From NCBI RefSeq assembly GCF_012933655.1, contig NZ_JABBJJ010000125.1, positions 1 to 32,156 on the forward strand: a DNA stretch of 32,156 bases. The letters run 5' to 3'. Source of the DNA: Pyxidicoccus fallax (GTDB lineage: Bacteria > Myxococcota > Myxococcia > Myxococcales > Myxococcaceae). The notes under the pieces were generated by a model, which ran no database searches, had not been told where the DNA came from, and saw nothing but the letters and a program-made list of their open reading frames with translations. Shown in pieces: positions 1 to 6,348 of this stretch. A program made the position numbers and the translations under genes. Position 1 is the stretch's first letter. Each line of letters opens with the position of its first letter.

Positions 1-2
1 GG

Positions 3-533
3 TACCACCAGCTGGTGCGGGGGCGGGGGTTGCAGTCGGCGCTGGACGGCGCGCCGCTGTCGGGGGTGCTGGTCTGGGCGGTGCCTTCGTGGCTGGTGCT
101 CGCGCCGCTGCTGTGCCTCAAGGACGAGTTGCTGTTCCGGGGGTACATCTTCGTGCGGCTGGGGCGGGCGCGCTCGGCGTTGTACGGGTTGGGGGTGTCC
201 GCGTTGTTGTTCGCGGTCATCCACTCCGTGGAGCAGCCGCCGACGTTCTGGCAGTTCTGCGGGCTGCTGGCGACGGCGGTGTACGCGACGTGGTTGTTCC
301 AGAAGACGGGGTCGCTGTGGGCGCCCGTGGGGGCGCGGGCGCTGGTGGTGATGGGGGACATGCTCGTCTCGGGCAACCCGCAGCTCGGCGCGTTGTGGAA
401 GTACGACGTGGCGCCGGAGGGGAGCCTGGAGGACGCGGTGGCCTACGTGGTGCTCCTCGTCCTGTCTGGCGGGCTCGTCAAGCTGACCTCGCGCGATGGG
501 GAGGCTCCGGCCGCGAGGGATGTCGGGCCGTGA
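3..533 (+). CDS. CPBP-family intramembrane protease-like protein, C-terminal part
   Basis: The reading frame is open to the left window edge, so this is the C-terminal part of a longer membrane protein. A GTG at 15 could serve as a start, but the frame already reads as protein before it, so the true start probably lies outside. Hydrophobic segments alternate with the CPBP (CAAX protease/bacteriocin-processing, Rce1-like) motifs. A DELLFRG segment stands where the family has EExxxR, and FAVIHS gives the FxxxH motif. After the typical TGSLWAPVG lead-in, the usual HxxxN is replaced by ARALVV, so a conserved His and Asn appear to be missing. Family members cleave prenylated or signal-type peptides in the membrane, or act in bacteriocin self-immunity. 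With the third motif lost, this copy may be catalytically impaired. The family call is fairly secure, the activity is not. Confidence 0.72.
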   Translation, partial: YHQLVRGRGLQSALDGAPLSGVLVWAVPSWLVLAPLLCLKDELLFRGYIFVRLGRARSALYGLGVSALLFAVIHSVEQPPTFWQFCGLLATAVYATWLFQKTGSLWAPVGARALVVMGDMLVSGNPQLGALWKYDVAPEGSLEDAVAYVVLLVLSGGLVKLTSRDGEAPAARDVGP

Positions 534-600
534 GTCAGGACTCTCCCTGAACCGGATTCCGAGGCACGCGCTGTAGCCGGTCCCAACCTGGTCGCCCGGA

Positions 601-615
601 CCCAATGAGATTGGG
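601..615 (+). promoter_or_regulatory. Hairpin in the leader of the Imm11 gene
   Basis: CCCAAT-gag-ATTGGG is a perfect 6-bp inverted repeat with a 3-nt loop, ending 8 nt before the ATG at 624. Its right arm contains the GGGA that is the only ribosome-binding-site candidate, so folding could hide the site. The right arm can alternatively pair with TCCCAA at 581-586. It could also be a weak terminator for the upstream gene, although no T-run follows. Confidence 0.25.
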
Positions 616-623
616 AACCCACG

Positions 624-1193
624 ATGGCAACGCGGTACTTCAGGCTGTCCGATGACGTCTACATCCCAGGGCGTTGGGAACTGGGGGCGCCTAGGGACTC
701 GCAAGGACGAGAGTTCGGCTCGCGTGTGTTCTTGCGGGGAGAGCCTGCTCAGGTCGAAGGCAAGCTGCGCGTTCCCGTCTACCAACCCGGCAAGCCGCTC
801 GACCTCACGCTCGCGGATGCGGGCACCGTTCCCATTGCCACAGAGAGGGTGGCCACCGTCCTGGCCCAGTTGGCTCCGAATGACGTGCAGCTATTCCCCG
901 TGGAGGTGGATACTCAGCCGGAGGAGCACTTCCTCATCAACGTCGCCCGCGTCGTGAAGTGCATCGATGATCAGGCATCCGAGGAGGTGCGGTACTGGAT
1001 GCCAGAGGATGGGCGGCCGGACAGGGTGGGGACGTATTCATCCGTCGTGGGACTGCGGATCGACCCGATGAAGGTGGGCGACGCGAAGGTGTTCCGAACG
1101 TGGGGATGGCACATCGCCCTCATCGTCTCCGACGAGATCAAGAAGGCATTGGAGCGCGCTGGGGCGACAGGGCTGAAGTTCAAGGAGGTGTAG
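624..1193 (+). CDS. Imm11-family (MXAN-0049-type) immunity protein
   Basis: This 189-residue soluble protein begins MATRYFRLSDDVYIPGRW and has no signal peptide or membrane segment. Its length, the opening RYFRL...D..IPGRW and the middle and end pattern (HFLINVARVVKCIDD; later KVGDAKVFR) match the Imm11/DUF1629 proteins that are abundant in myxobacteria. In polymorphic toxin systems these proteins are predicted to neutralise a cognate toxin in the cytoplasm. No toxin gene lies beside it: upstream is a CPBP-type membrane protein and downstream an oppositely oriented membrane protein. It is therefore an orphan immunity gene, perhaps protecting against toxins of related strains. The start is set by the ATG at 624, with GGGA about 9 nt upstream. 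Confidence 0.8.
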   Translation: MATRYFRLSDDVYIPGRWELGAPRDSQGREFGSRVFLRGEPAQVEGKLRVPVYQPGKPLDLTLADAGTVPIATERVATVLAQLAPNDVQLFPVEVDTQPEEHFLINVARVVKCIDDQASEEVRYWMPEDGRPDRVGTYSSVVGLRIDPMKVGDAKVFRTWGWHIALIVSDEIKKALERAGATGLKFKEV

Positions 1194-1218
1194 CGGGTCT
1201 TGGTCTTGGCCTCGTGAA

Positions 1219-2100
1219 TCAGAACCGCATCCGCATGGCGACACCGGCACCATCGCGCGAGTCCGGTGACAGCATCATCAGGAGCCGCGCGTCGTAGCGC
1301 GCGTTGAGCAGAAACAGGCCGATGTCGTAGAGCAGGAGCACCGCGCCCTGGAGGACGAGGGAGCGGCCCCACCCGGTGAGCTGCCCCGAGTCGATGTGCC
1401 GGCCGCGCTCCCAGAGGAACGCGCCGAAGGTGGCCGCCAGCACGTCCAGCGTGACGCCCACCAGGAGACCCCGCTCCAGCATCACGCCGCGGCGGAGGCT
1501 CTCCTCCAGCGTCAGCCGCTCCGGATCCTGCGCCGCCAGCACCAGCGCGCCCACCACCGCCGTGCCGAGGATGGGCACGTTGAAGAGCGCGTTCATCTGG
1601 TGGAAGGAGCGCCAGGTCTGGTCATCCGCGATGAAGTACCCCGCCGTGCCCACCGCCATGTTCGCCAGCGTCCACCCGGCGAGCACCTCGAGCGCCATCC
1701 AGTTCATCGCGATGCGCTCCCGGTTCAGGTCCACCAGGTGCCGGTCCCGCTCCAGCGTGCCGGCCGGCACGTCGGTGAGCCTCACGCCCGACCCGGACGC
1801 GGACTCCGTGGAGGGCGCGGTGAGCAGGACGCTCCGCAGGCGGCAGGTCCGGGGGGCGGCCTCGCCGAAGGTCAGCACCGGAGTGTCCTCGGACGTGGAC
1901 CCGTCGCACGTCGGGGCCGTCGAGGACTTCAACGTGACGCCAGGAGAGGAGGGCGGAGGGGACGCCTCGGCCTCATCCACGCCGCCCCCGGCCGCGCGAG
2001 CGGGGAGGGTGGCCAGGACCGCCAGCAGCAGCACGGCCGCGACGGCACCTCGCGACCTCCGCGTCCATCCACTTCCGTCCCTGGTGTCTCGCGGGTGCAT
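1219..2100 (-). CDS. Small membrane protein, DUF6992-like
   Basis: This protein of about 293 residues starts at the ATG at 2100, preceded by GAGAGGGG at good spacing. Longer in-frame extensions read as low-complexity Arg/Ala sequence and were not used. It has a cleavable signal peptide (twin Arg, then a hydrophobic stretch ending ARAA), a Ser/Pro/Thr-rich exposed region, and about four membrane segments. The core NRERIAMNWMALEVLAGW followed by NMAVGTAGYF and FHQMNALFN resembles the DUF6992 pattern (N...M..L.GW...N...G, then FHQMN). I know of no assigned function. It is transcribed away from the Bor-like lipoprotein, with a 217-bp region between them. Confidence 0.7.
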   Translation of the reverse strand: MHPRDTRDGSGWTRRSRGAVAAVLLLAVLATLPARAAGGGVDEAEASPPPSSPGVTLKSSTAPTCDGSTSEDTPVLTFGEAAPRTCRLRSVLLTAPSTESASGSGVRLTDVPAGTLERDRHLVDLNRERIAMNWMALEVLAGWTLANMAVGTAGYFIADDQTWRSFHQMNALFNVPILGTAVVGALVLAAQDPERLTLEESLRRGVMLERGLLVGVTLDVLAATFGAFLWERGRHIDSGQLTGWGRSLVLQGAVLLLYDIGLFLLNARYDARLLMMLSPDSRDGAGVAMRMRF

Positions 2101-2317
2101 GGTGGCCCCTCTCGCGCACCGAGCAGCACAGGCCCAGGTGCTCACCATGCGCGTCTGCTCCCATGGTCCTTGGGAACAATGCGAGCGCCGTGTTCTGGAT
2201 ACAGCCGCCTCGGTCCCAGCAGCAGCGGGCCAGCGATGTGCGGCCACGGACACGCGCCGTGTCCCCGAGCACCGGACCGCTTCTCCTTCCACCCGGGAAG
2301 TCGCAGCCTCCGCCCGC
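2101..2317. promoter_or_regulatory. Divergent intergenic region
   Basis: This 217-bp stretch separates two genes read in opposite directions, so both promoters should lie here. I see no clear -35/-10 pair or strong palindrome. The sequence is less GC-rich than the flanking genes around 2150-2180. Confidence 0.35.
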
Positions 2318-2629
2318 ATGAGGACTTCCCACACGGCCCTCCCGCTCCTCCTGCTGGCGATGTCCGGCTGCTATCGCTACCGTTTCGAGCAGCGGCCGGA
2401 GCCTTCAGGCGCCCAGCTCGTCACCCACGAGGAGCGTGTGCCCACGTACCTCAATGGCTTCATCGGGACGGGGAGGGTGGACACCTCGCGCTACTGCGAC
2501 CAGCCCGTCCGCACGGAGCTGCAGGTGACGGCCACGGATGTCCTCCTGTCCATCGTCTCACTGCTCATCTACACGCCGCACACCCTGCGCGTGACGTGCG
2601 AGCAGCCTGGAGGCTCCGAGGCCCGCTGA
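2318..2629 (+). CDS. Bor-like lipoprotein
   Basis: This 103-residue protein starts at the ATG at 2318. A short hydrophobic signal ends in MSGC, giving a lipobox with the acylated Cys at residue 18. The mature part follows the Bor/Iss lipoprotein pattern of lambdoid phages and enterobacteria: a FIGTGRVDTSRYC segment, then a hydrophobic stretch LLSIVSLLIYTPHTLRVTC near the end, with the two conserved Cys. Bor confers serum resistance in enterobacteria. The role in myxobacteria is unknown, and outer membrane placement is inferred from the lipobox. Its last codons overlap, in another frame, the start of the toxin relic that follows. Confidence 0.75.
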   Translation: MRTSHTALPLLLLAMSGCYRYRFEQRPEPSGAQLVTHEERVPTYLNGFIGTGRVDTSRYCDQPVRTELQVTATDVLLSIVSLLIYTPHTLRVTCEQPGGSEAR

Positions 2630-2894
2630 CGCGGCGCACGACCTCGCACGGTGGTTCGAGCGCCAGGGCGTCAAGATCCACCACTACACCATGCCCATCC
2701 CTCGTGACGTCCACAGGAGAATCCACGACGGGACCGGGCGTGGCGGGGCGTGGAATGATGCGTGGCGCGCGTTCCGAAGAAGGAACGAGGACGCCTCGCC
2801 CGTCGAGATCTACAAACATGCAGGGGAACTCATTCATCGCTTCGAGCTCATCGGCGGACCCATTCAGCCCTACTATTCGCGCCCGGGAGCGTGA
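2595..2894 (+). pseudogene. SitA6-type polymorphic toxin, C-terminal fragment
   Basis: The frame is open from just after an in-frame TGA at 2592. From about 2628 it reads as the C-terminal domain of the myxobacterial TIGR02269/SitA6 toxin lipoproteins: DLARWFERQG, then HHYTMPIPRDVHRRIH, GGAWNDAWRAF, and an end HAGELIHRFE...GGPIQPYYSR. The signal peptide, lipobox and N-terminal body of a full SitA toxin are absent. The homology begins right at the 3' end of the Bor-like gene. The first ATG (2691) would give only 67 residues. The His-rich core suggests a nuclease-type toxin, but this is inference. The partner immunity gene follows after 6 bp, so the pair looks like a displaced toxin-tail/immunity cassette kept for its immunity gene or as a donor for recombination. 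Confidence 0.7.
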
Positions 2895-2900
2895 AGACGG

Positions 2901-3626
2901 ATGACCCGATTTTTCGAGCTCACGACGAACGAAGCCGTCGCTCGCGAGCGCTATGGCGGGAACTTCGACGCCTCGCACAAGTGGGGACTTCCCGGCGTGA
3001 GCTGCCACACCTGTGGCTCCACCTGGGCGAGCTCGGGCCACCAGTACCCGGCGGTGGACCTCTCGCAACTGCCGGAGCGGAGGGAGTTCGAGAAGGCCAG
3101 ACCCGAACCCTTCGCCGAGTTCGCACGCTTGCGCGAGCGGGTGCGCCCCCTGGCCCCTCCGAACGCGACACTCCCTCCCGGTACCGAGTTCGGTCCCCTG
3201 GTAGGCCGTGCCTCCGGGAAGTTCGGTCCGTTCACCTCACAGGGGGACATGCTGTGGCTGGTGCGCCGGGATGCGCTGGAGCGTCTCCAGGCGGAAGGCG
3301 TGCGGGGACTGCTGGGCTGCCAAACGGAGCTGCGCTTCCGGCAGAAAGACCCGCCGGAGCTGCTGGAACTCCAGATTGAACCTCGTGGCCGTCTGCACCG
3401 GGACTGCCTTCCCCCGGACCTGCCGCCACCGTGTGCCACCTGCGGCCGAGTGGGGTTCCGGCTGCCGGACGAGCCCATCCTTGACGCCGCGACCCTGCCC
3501 ACGGAGCTGGACCTGTTCCGGGTGGGCAACTACGCCACGGTGATTATCGGTACCGAGCGGTTCATGGAGGCGGTACGCCGCCTCGAACTGGACGGTATCT
3601 CTTTCCGCGAGCTGCCTACGCGCTAG
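2901..3626 (+). CDS. SitI6-family double-CXXCG immunity protein
   Basis: This 241-residue cytoplasmic protein has two CXXCG motifs, CHTCG (Cys35/Cys38) and CATCG (Cys178/Cys181), probably a split zinc site. The double-CXXCG paralogous family is a Myxococcus hallmark and is known as the immunity family (SitI6) paired with SitA6 toxins in outer-membrane-exchange kin discrimination. The opening MTRFFEL and the closing NYATVIIGTERF...LELDGISFREL are typical. It lies 6 bp after the toxin relic and appears intact. Expression probably depends on the Bor-like gene's transcript, since there is no room for a separate promoter between relic and immunity gene. I am confident of the family; the cognate toxin is inferred from position. 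Confidence 0.87.
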   Translation: MTRFFELTTNEAVARERYGGNFDASHKWGLPGVSCHTCGSTWASSGHQYPAVDLSQLPERREFEKARPEPFAEFARLRERVRPLAPPNATLPPGTEFGPLVGRASGKFGPFTSQGDMLWLVRRDALERLQAEGVRGLLGCQTELRFRQKDPPELLELQIEPRGRLHRDCLPPDLPPPCATCGRVGFRLPDEPILDAATLPTELDLFRVGNYATVIIGTERFMEAVRRLELDGISFRELPTR

Positions 3627-3661
3627 TCTCGCGCCCGTTTCGAGCCACGGAGGCCATGAGC

Positions 3662-4363
3662 ATGCGCGCGGTGGTATTCCAGCACGAGGAGCACGAAGGA
3701 CCCGGCCTGCTCGGGCCGGCGCTGGAGGCGGCGGGATTCTCCCTGGTGACGCGGTTCCGCTCCGTGCGTCGCGAGGACGTGAGCGCCGACCTCGTCGTCG
3801 TCATGGGCGGCCCCATGGGCGTCTACGAGGCCGACCAGCACCCCTTCCTCCACGAAGAGCAGTCGCTCCTCACCGAGCGCCTCGCCAACGAGCTGCCGTG
3901 CCTCGGCATCTGCCTGGGCGCCCAGCTCCTCGCGTCCGCCGCAGGCGCCGAGGTCTTCCCCGGCAAGAACGGCTTCGAGGTCGGCGTCGCCCCCGTCCGC
4001 TGGACGCAGGACGCCCTCAAGGACCCCGTGATTGGCCCCGCCCGCCCCAAGAGCGTCGTGGCCCACTGGCACGGTGACACCTACAAGCCCGTCTCCGGCG
4101 CCACGCTGCTGGCCTCCACGGACCGCTACACGCAGCAGGCCTTCCGGCTGGGCACCTCCTACGCCTTCCAGTTCCACCCCGAGCTGACCGCCGCCGAAAT
4201 GGGCCGCTGGCTGGACCTCGAGACCGAGGACCTCAAGCAGCGCGGCAAGGACGTCCAGGAGCTGAAGTCCCAGCTCCCCAAGCTCAAGGCCGCCGAGGCG
4301 GAGAACACCGAGCTGCTCCACCGCCTCGCCCACCACTTCGCCAGGGTGGCGGGAGGCCGCTGA
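3662..4363 (+). CDS. Class I glutamine amidotransferase (GMP-synthase-like domain)
   Basis: This single-domain glutamine amidotransferase has about 233 residues. The nucleophile Cys84 lies in GICLGAQ, and the His172/Glu174 pair in FQFHPE completes the triad. An MGGPMGVYE oxyanion-loop segment is present. Family members release ammonia from glutamine or hydrolyse gamma-glutamyl bonds. Stand-alone versions have no attached synthetase, so the acceptor is unknown. A Lys/Glu/Leu-rich helical tail (roughly residues 190-225) looks like a coiled coil and may mediate dimerisation. I prefer the ATG at 3662 because GGAGG lies 8 nt upstream; the ATG at 3656 is only 2 nt from it. It converges with the MFS gene, leaving 4 bp between stops, so the transcripts must overlap. 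Confidence 0.85.
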   Translation: MRAVVFQHEEHEGPGLLGPALEAAGFSLVTRFRSVRREDVSADLVVVMGGPMGVYEADQHPFLHEEQSLLTERLANELPCLGICLGAQLLASAAGAEVFPGKNGFEVGVAPVRWTQDALKDPVIGPARPKSVVAHWHGDTYKPVSGATLLASTDRYTQQAFRLGTSYAFQFHPELTAAEMGRWLDLETEDLKQRGKDVQELKSQLPKLKAAEAENTELLHRLAHHFARVAGGR

Positions 4364-4367
4364 AGCC

Positions 4368-5603
4368 TCACCGCTCCACGAAGTCCAAGTCCCGGCCGAA
4401 CGTCTCGTCGATACCGCGCAGCGCCACGAAGGCCACGAGCAGCGCCAGCCCGCCCACGCACAGCGCCGCTCCCTTGAGCCCGAGCGTGGGCGTGGCGAGC
4501 TGCAGCCCCGACGTCAGCAGCACCGTGGATCCACGGATGAAATTCGGCACCGTCGTCGCCGCCGTGGCCCGCAGGTTGGTGCCGAACTGCTCCGCCGCGA
4601 TCGTCACCAGCACCGCCATGTAGCCCGCGGAGAACCCCAGCACTCCGCAGCACAGGTAGAAGGCCCACAGCGACCCGCTCCCCACCGTGAAGAGCGCCGC
4701 CGTGCCGAGCGCCCCCAGCACCAGGAACAGCGCCACGCTCTTCTTCCGGCTCCGGGTGAACTGGCTGAACAATCCACTGCCCACGTCGCCCAGCACCGTG
4801 CCCACGTTGCCCACCAGCACCGCGTGCGCCACCTGGGGCACCTCCTTCATCCCCAGCGCCTTGCCGAACTCCGGCGCGAAGGTGATGAGCACTCCGATGA
4901 CGAACCAGATGGGAACGCCCACCAGCACCACGGACACATAGCGCCGCGCGGACGGCCCCGGCTTCAACAGCCGCAGGAAGTTCCCCCGCGACACCGCCTG
5001 CTCCTTCAGCGCGGTGAACAGGCGCGGCTCGTGCACCGTGAGTCGCAGGCACAAGAGAGCAAAGCCCATGCAGCCGCCAATCAGGTACGCCGTGCGCCAG
5101 TCCAGCCGGCTGCCCACCAGGGCGGCGGCGATGGCCCCCATCACCCCGTTCGTCGCCACCAGCGTCGTCCCGTAGCCCCGGTGCTCCTTCGACATCAGCT
5201 CGCTCACCAGGGTGATGCCCGCGCCCAGCTCTCCCGCGAGGCCGATGCCCGCGAGCACTCGCAAGAGCGCGTACTGCTCCACCGTCTGCACGAACGCGTT
5301 CGCGAAGTTCGCCGCCGAGTACAGGAAGATGGAACCGAACAGCACCGACAGCCGCCCGCGCCGGTCGCCCAACACACCCCAGAGGATGCCGCCCGCCAAC
5401 ATGCCCACCATCTGCATGTTGAGCAGCCGCACGCCCACGCTCATCCGTTCCGCCGCCGGCACCCCGATGGCCTCCAGGCTCGCGGTACGCACGACGCTGA
5501 AGATGACCATGTCGTAGATGTCCACGAAGTAGCCGAGCGCGGACACCAGGATGGCCAGCTTCGCGGCCCGCTGGAGGTCGATGGGGAGGGGCGTGGCGTT
5601 CAT
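4368..5603 (-). CDS. MFS transporter, organic acid/aromatic acid symporter type
   Basis: This 411-residue protein has about 12 hydrophobic segments. The opening FVDIYDMVIFSV matches the TM1 Asp motif of aromatic-acid and metabolite:H+ symporters. GVLGDRRGR (residues 76-84) is the MFS motif A loop between TM2 and TM3. RVLAGIGLAGELGAGI with SELMSKEHRG in the following loop is typical of the sugar-porter/AAHS/MHS group. It should sit in the inner membrane and exchange a small organic solute with protons; the substrate cannot be read from the sequence. It stands alone, converging with the amidotransferase and diverging from the sensor gene across a 197-bp gap. Confidence 0.87.
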   Translation of the reverse strand: MNATPLPIDLQRAAKLAILVSALGYFVDIYDMVIFSVVRTASLEAIGVPAAERMSVGVRLLNMQMVGMLAGGILWGVLGDRRGRLSVLFGSIFLYSAANFANAFVQTVEQYALLRVLAGIGLAGELGAGITLVSELMSKEHRGYGTTLVATNGVMGAIAAALVGSRLDWRTAYLIGGCMGFALLCLRLTVHEPRLFTALKEQAVSRGNFLRLLKPGPSARRYVSVVLVGVPIWFVIGVLITFAPEFGKALGMKEVPQVAHAVLVGNVGTVLGDVGSGLFSQFTRSRKKSVALFLVLGALGTAALFTVGSGSLWAFYLCCGVLGFSAGYMAVLVTIAAEQFGTNLRATAATTVPNFIRGSTVLLTSGLQLATPTLGLKGAALCVGGLALLVAFVALRGIDETFGRDLDFVER

Positions 5604-5800
5604 GAAAAGGATTTCCCGGTGAGAACCGCTTCTGCATGCCCATCAGACACCAGAGGTGGCCACTCAGGACAGGTGGAAGAGGGCAAGGACGCTCTCCTGC
5701 CTTTCCTCCCAGACCGTCCGCCATGTAACAATCCGTATTATTCAGGTGGGGATTGCTTCACGAGTCCCGGCGCGAGGCGCCCGGGCGACGGGGGTTGTGG
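5604..5800. promoter_or_regulatory. Divergent intergenic region with an AT-rich island
   Basis: This region holds the promoters for the MFS gene (leftward) and the sensor/chemoreceptor operon (rightward). The stretch around 5723-5745 (gtaacaatccgtattattca) is the most AT-rich sequence in the neighbourhood and is a plausible core promoter for the rightward genes. No operator palindrome is evident. Confidence 0.35.
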
Positions 5801-6337
5801 ATGACGTGGTTCGCTCTGACGCTGTCTCTGCTGGGGCAACTTCCAGCGGATGGCGCCGCGCAGCTCCAGAAGGTGGACCGGATGCTGCCGGAGCTGCGGC
5901 GCATGGCCACGGACCCGGAGGTCGTCGCGGCGGTGCGGGCGCAGAACGCACGTCGGGTGTCGCTGGACAGCATCCGTGAGAAGGACTTCACGTGGCAGGC
6001 CTCGCCGATGCTCACGGCCTTCAAGCAGCAGGTGCTCGGCAGCGCGTGCTCCCGCGCGCTGAACCGCCACCGCGCGCGGCTCGGCCTCGTGGTGGCCGAG
6101 TCCTTCGCCATGGATGACCAGGGCGCGCTGGTGGGCGCCACGCGCCGCACGTCCGACTACTGGCAGGGCGACGAGCCCAAGTTCCAGGTGCCCTACCGCA
6201 AGGGCCAGGTGCTGCGCGAGAAGCCCTTCTTCGACGAGTCCTCGCAGGCCTACGTCATCCAGCTGTCCCTCCCGGTCCGCGATGGTGACCGGACCATCGG
6301 CGCCCTCACCGTCGCGATCTCCCTGTTGGACCTCTGA
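5801..6337 (+). CDS. Secreted PDC/Cache-type sensor protein
   Basis: This protein of about 178 residues has an N-terminal signal-like stretch (MTWFALTLSLLGQL) and no later membrane segment, so it is probably periplasmic. The body carries the signature of PDC/Cache ligand-binding domains: ARLGLVVAESFAMDDQGALV then TRRTSDYWQGDE, and a closing VRDGDRTIGALTVAI strand. Family domains bind small ligands such as amino or carboxylic acids and normally form the periplasmic part of chemoreceptors or kinases. Here the domain is a free protein encoded 11 bp before a chemoreceptor gene, which suggests it presents a ligand to, or partners with, that receptor. Start chosen at ATG 5801, with GGGGG about 7 nt upstream; an upstream in-frame start at 5753 lacks the signal context. 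Confidence 0.72.
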   Translation: MTWFALTLSLLGQLPADGAAQLQKVDRMLPELRRMATDPEVVAAVRAQNARRVSLDSIREKDFTWQASPMLTAFKQQVLGSACSRALNRHRARLGLVVAESFAMDDQGALVGATRRTSDYWQGDEPKFQVPYRKGQVLREKPFFDESSQAYVIQLSLPVRDGDRTIGALTVAISLLDL

Positions 6338-6348
6338 GCCCACCTCCC

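Noticed and set aside
1376..2317. Long rightward frame reading into the Bor-like gene
   Set aside because: It is antisense to the DUF6992-like gene and Arg/Ser-rich. The Bor-like protein has its own signal peptide and start at 2318.
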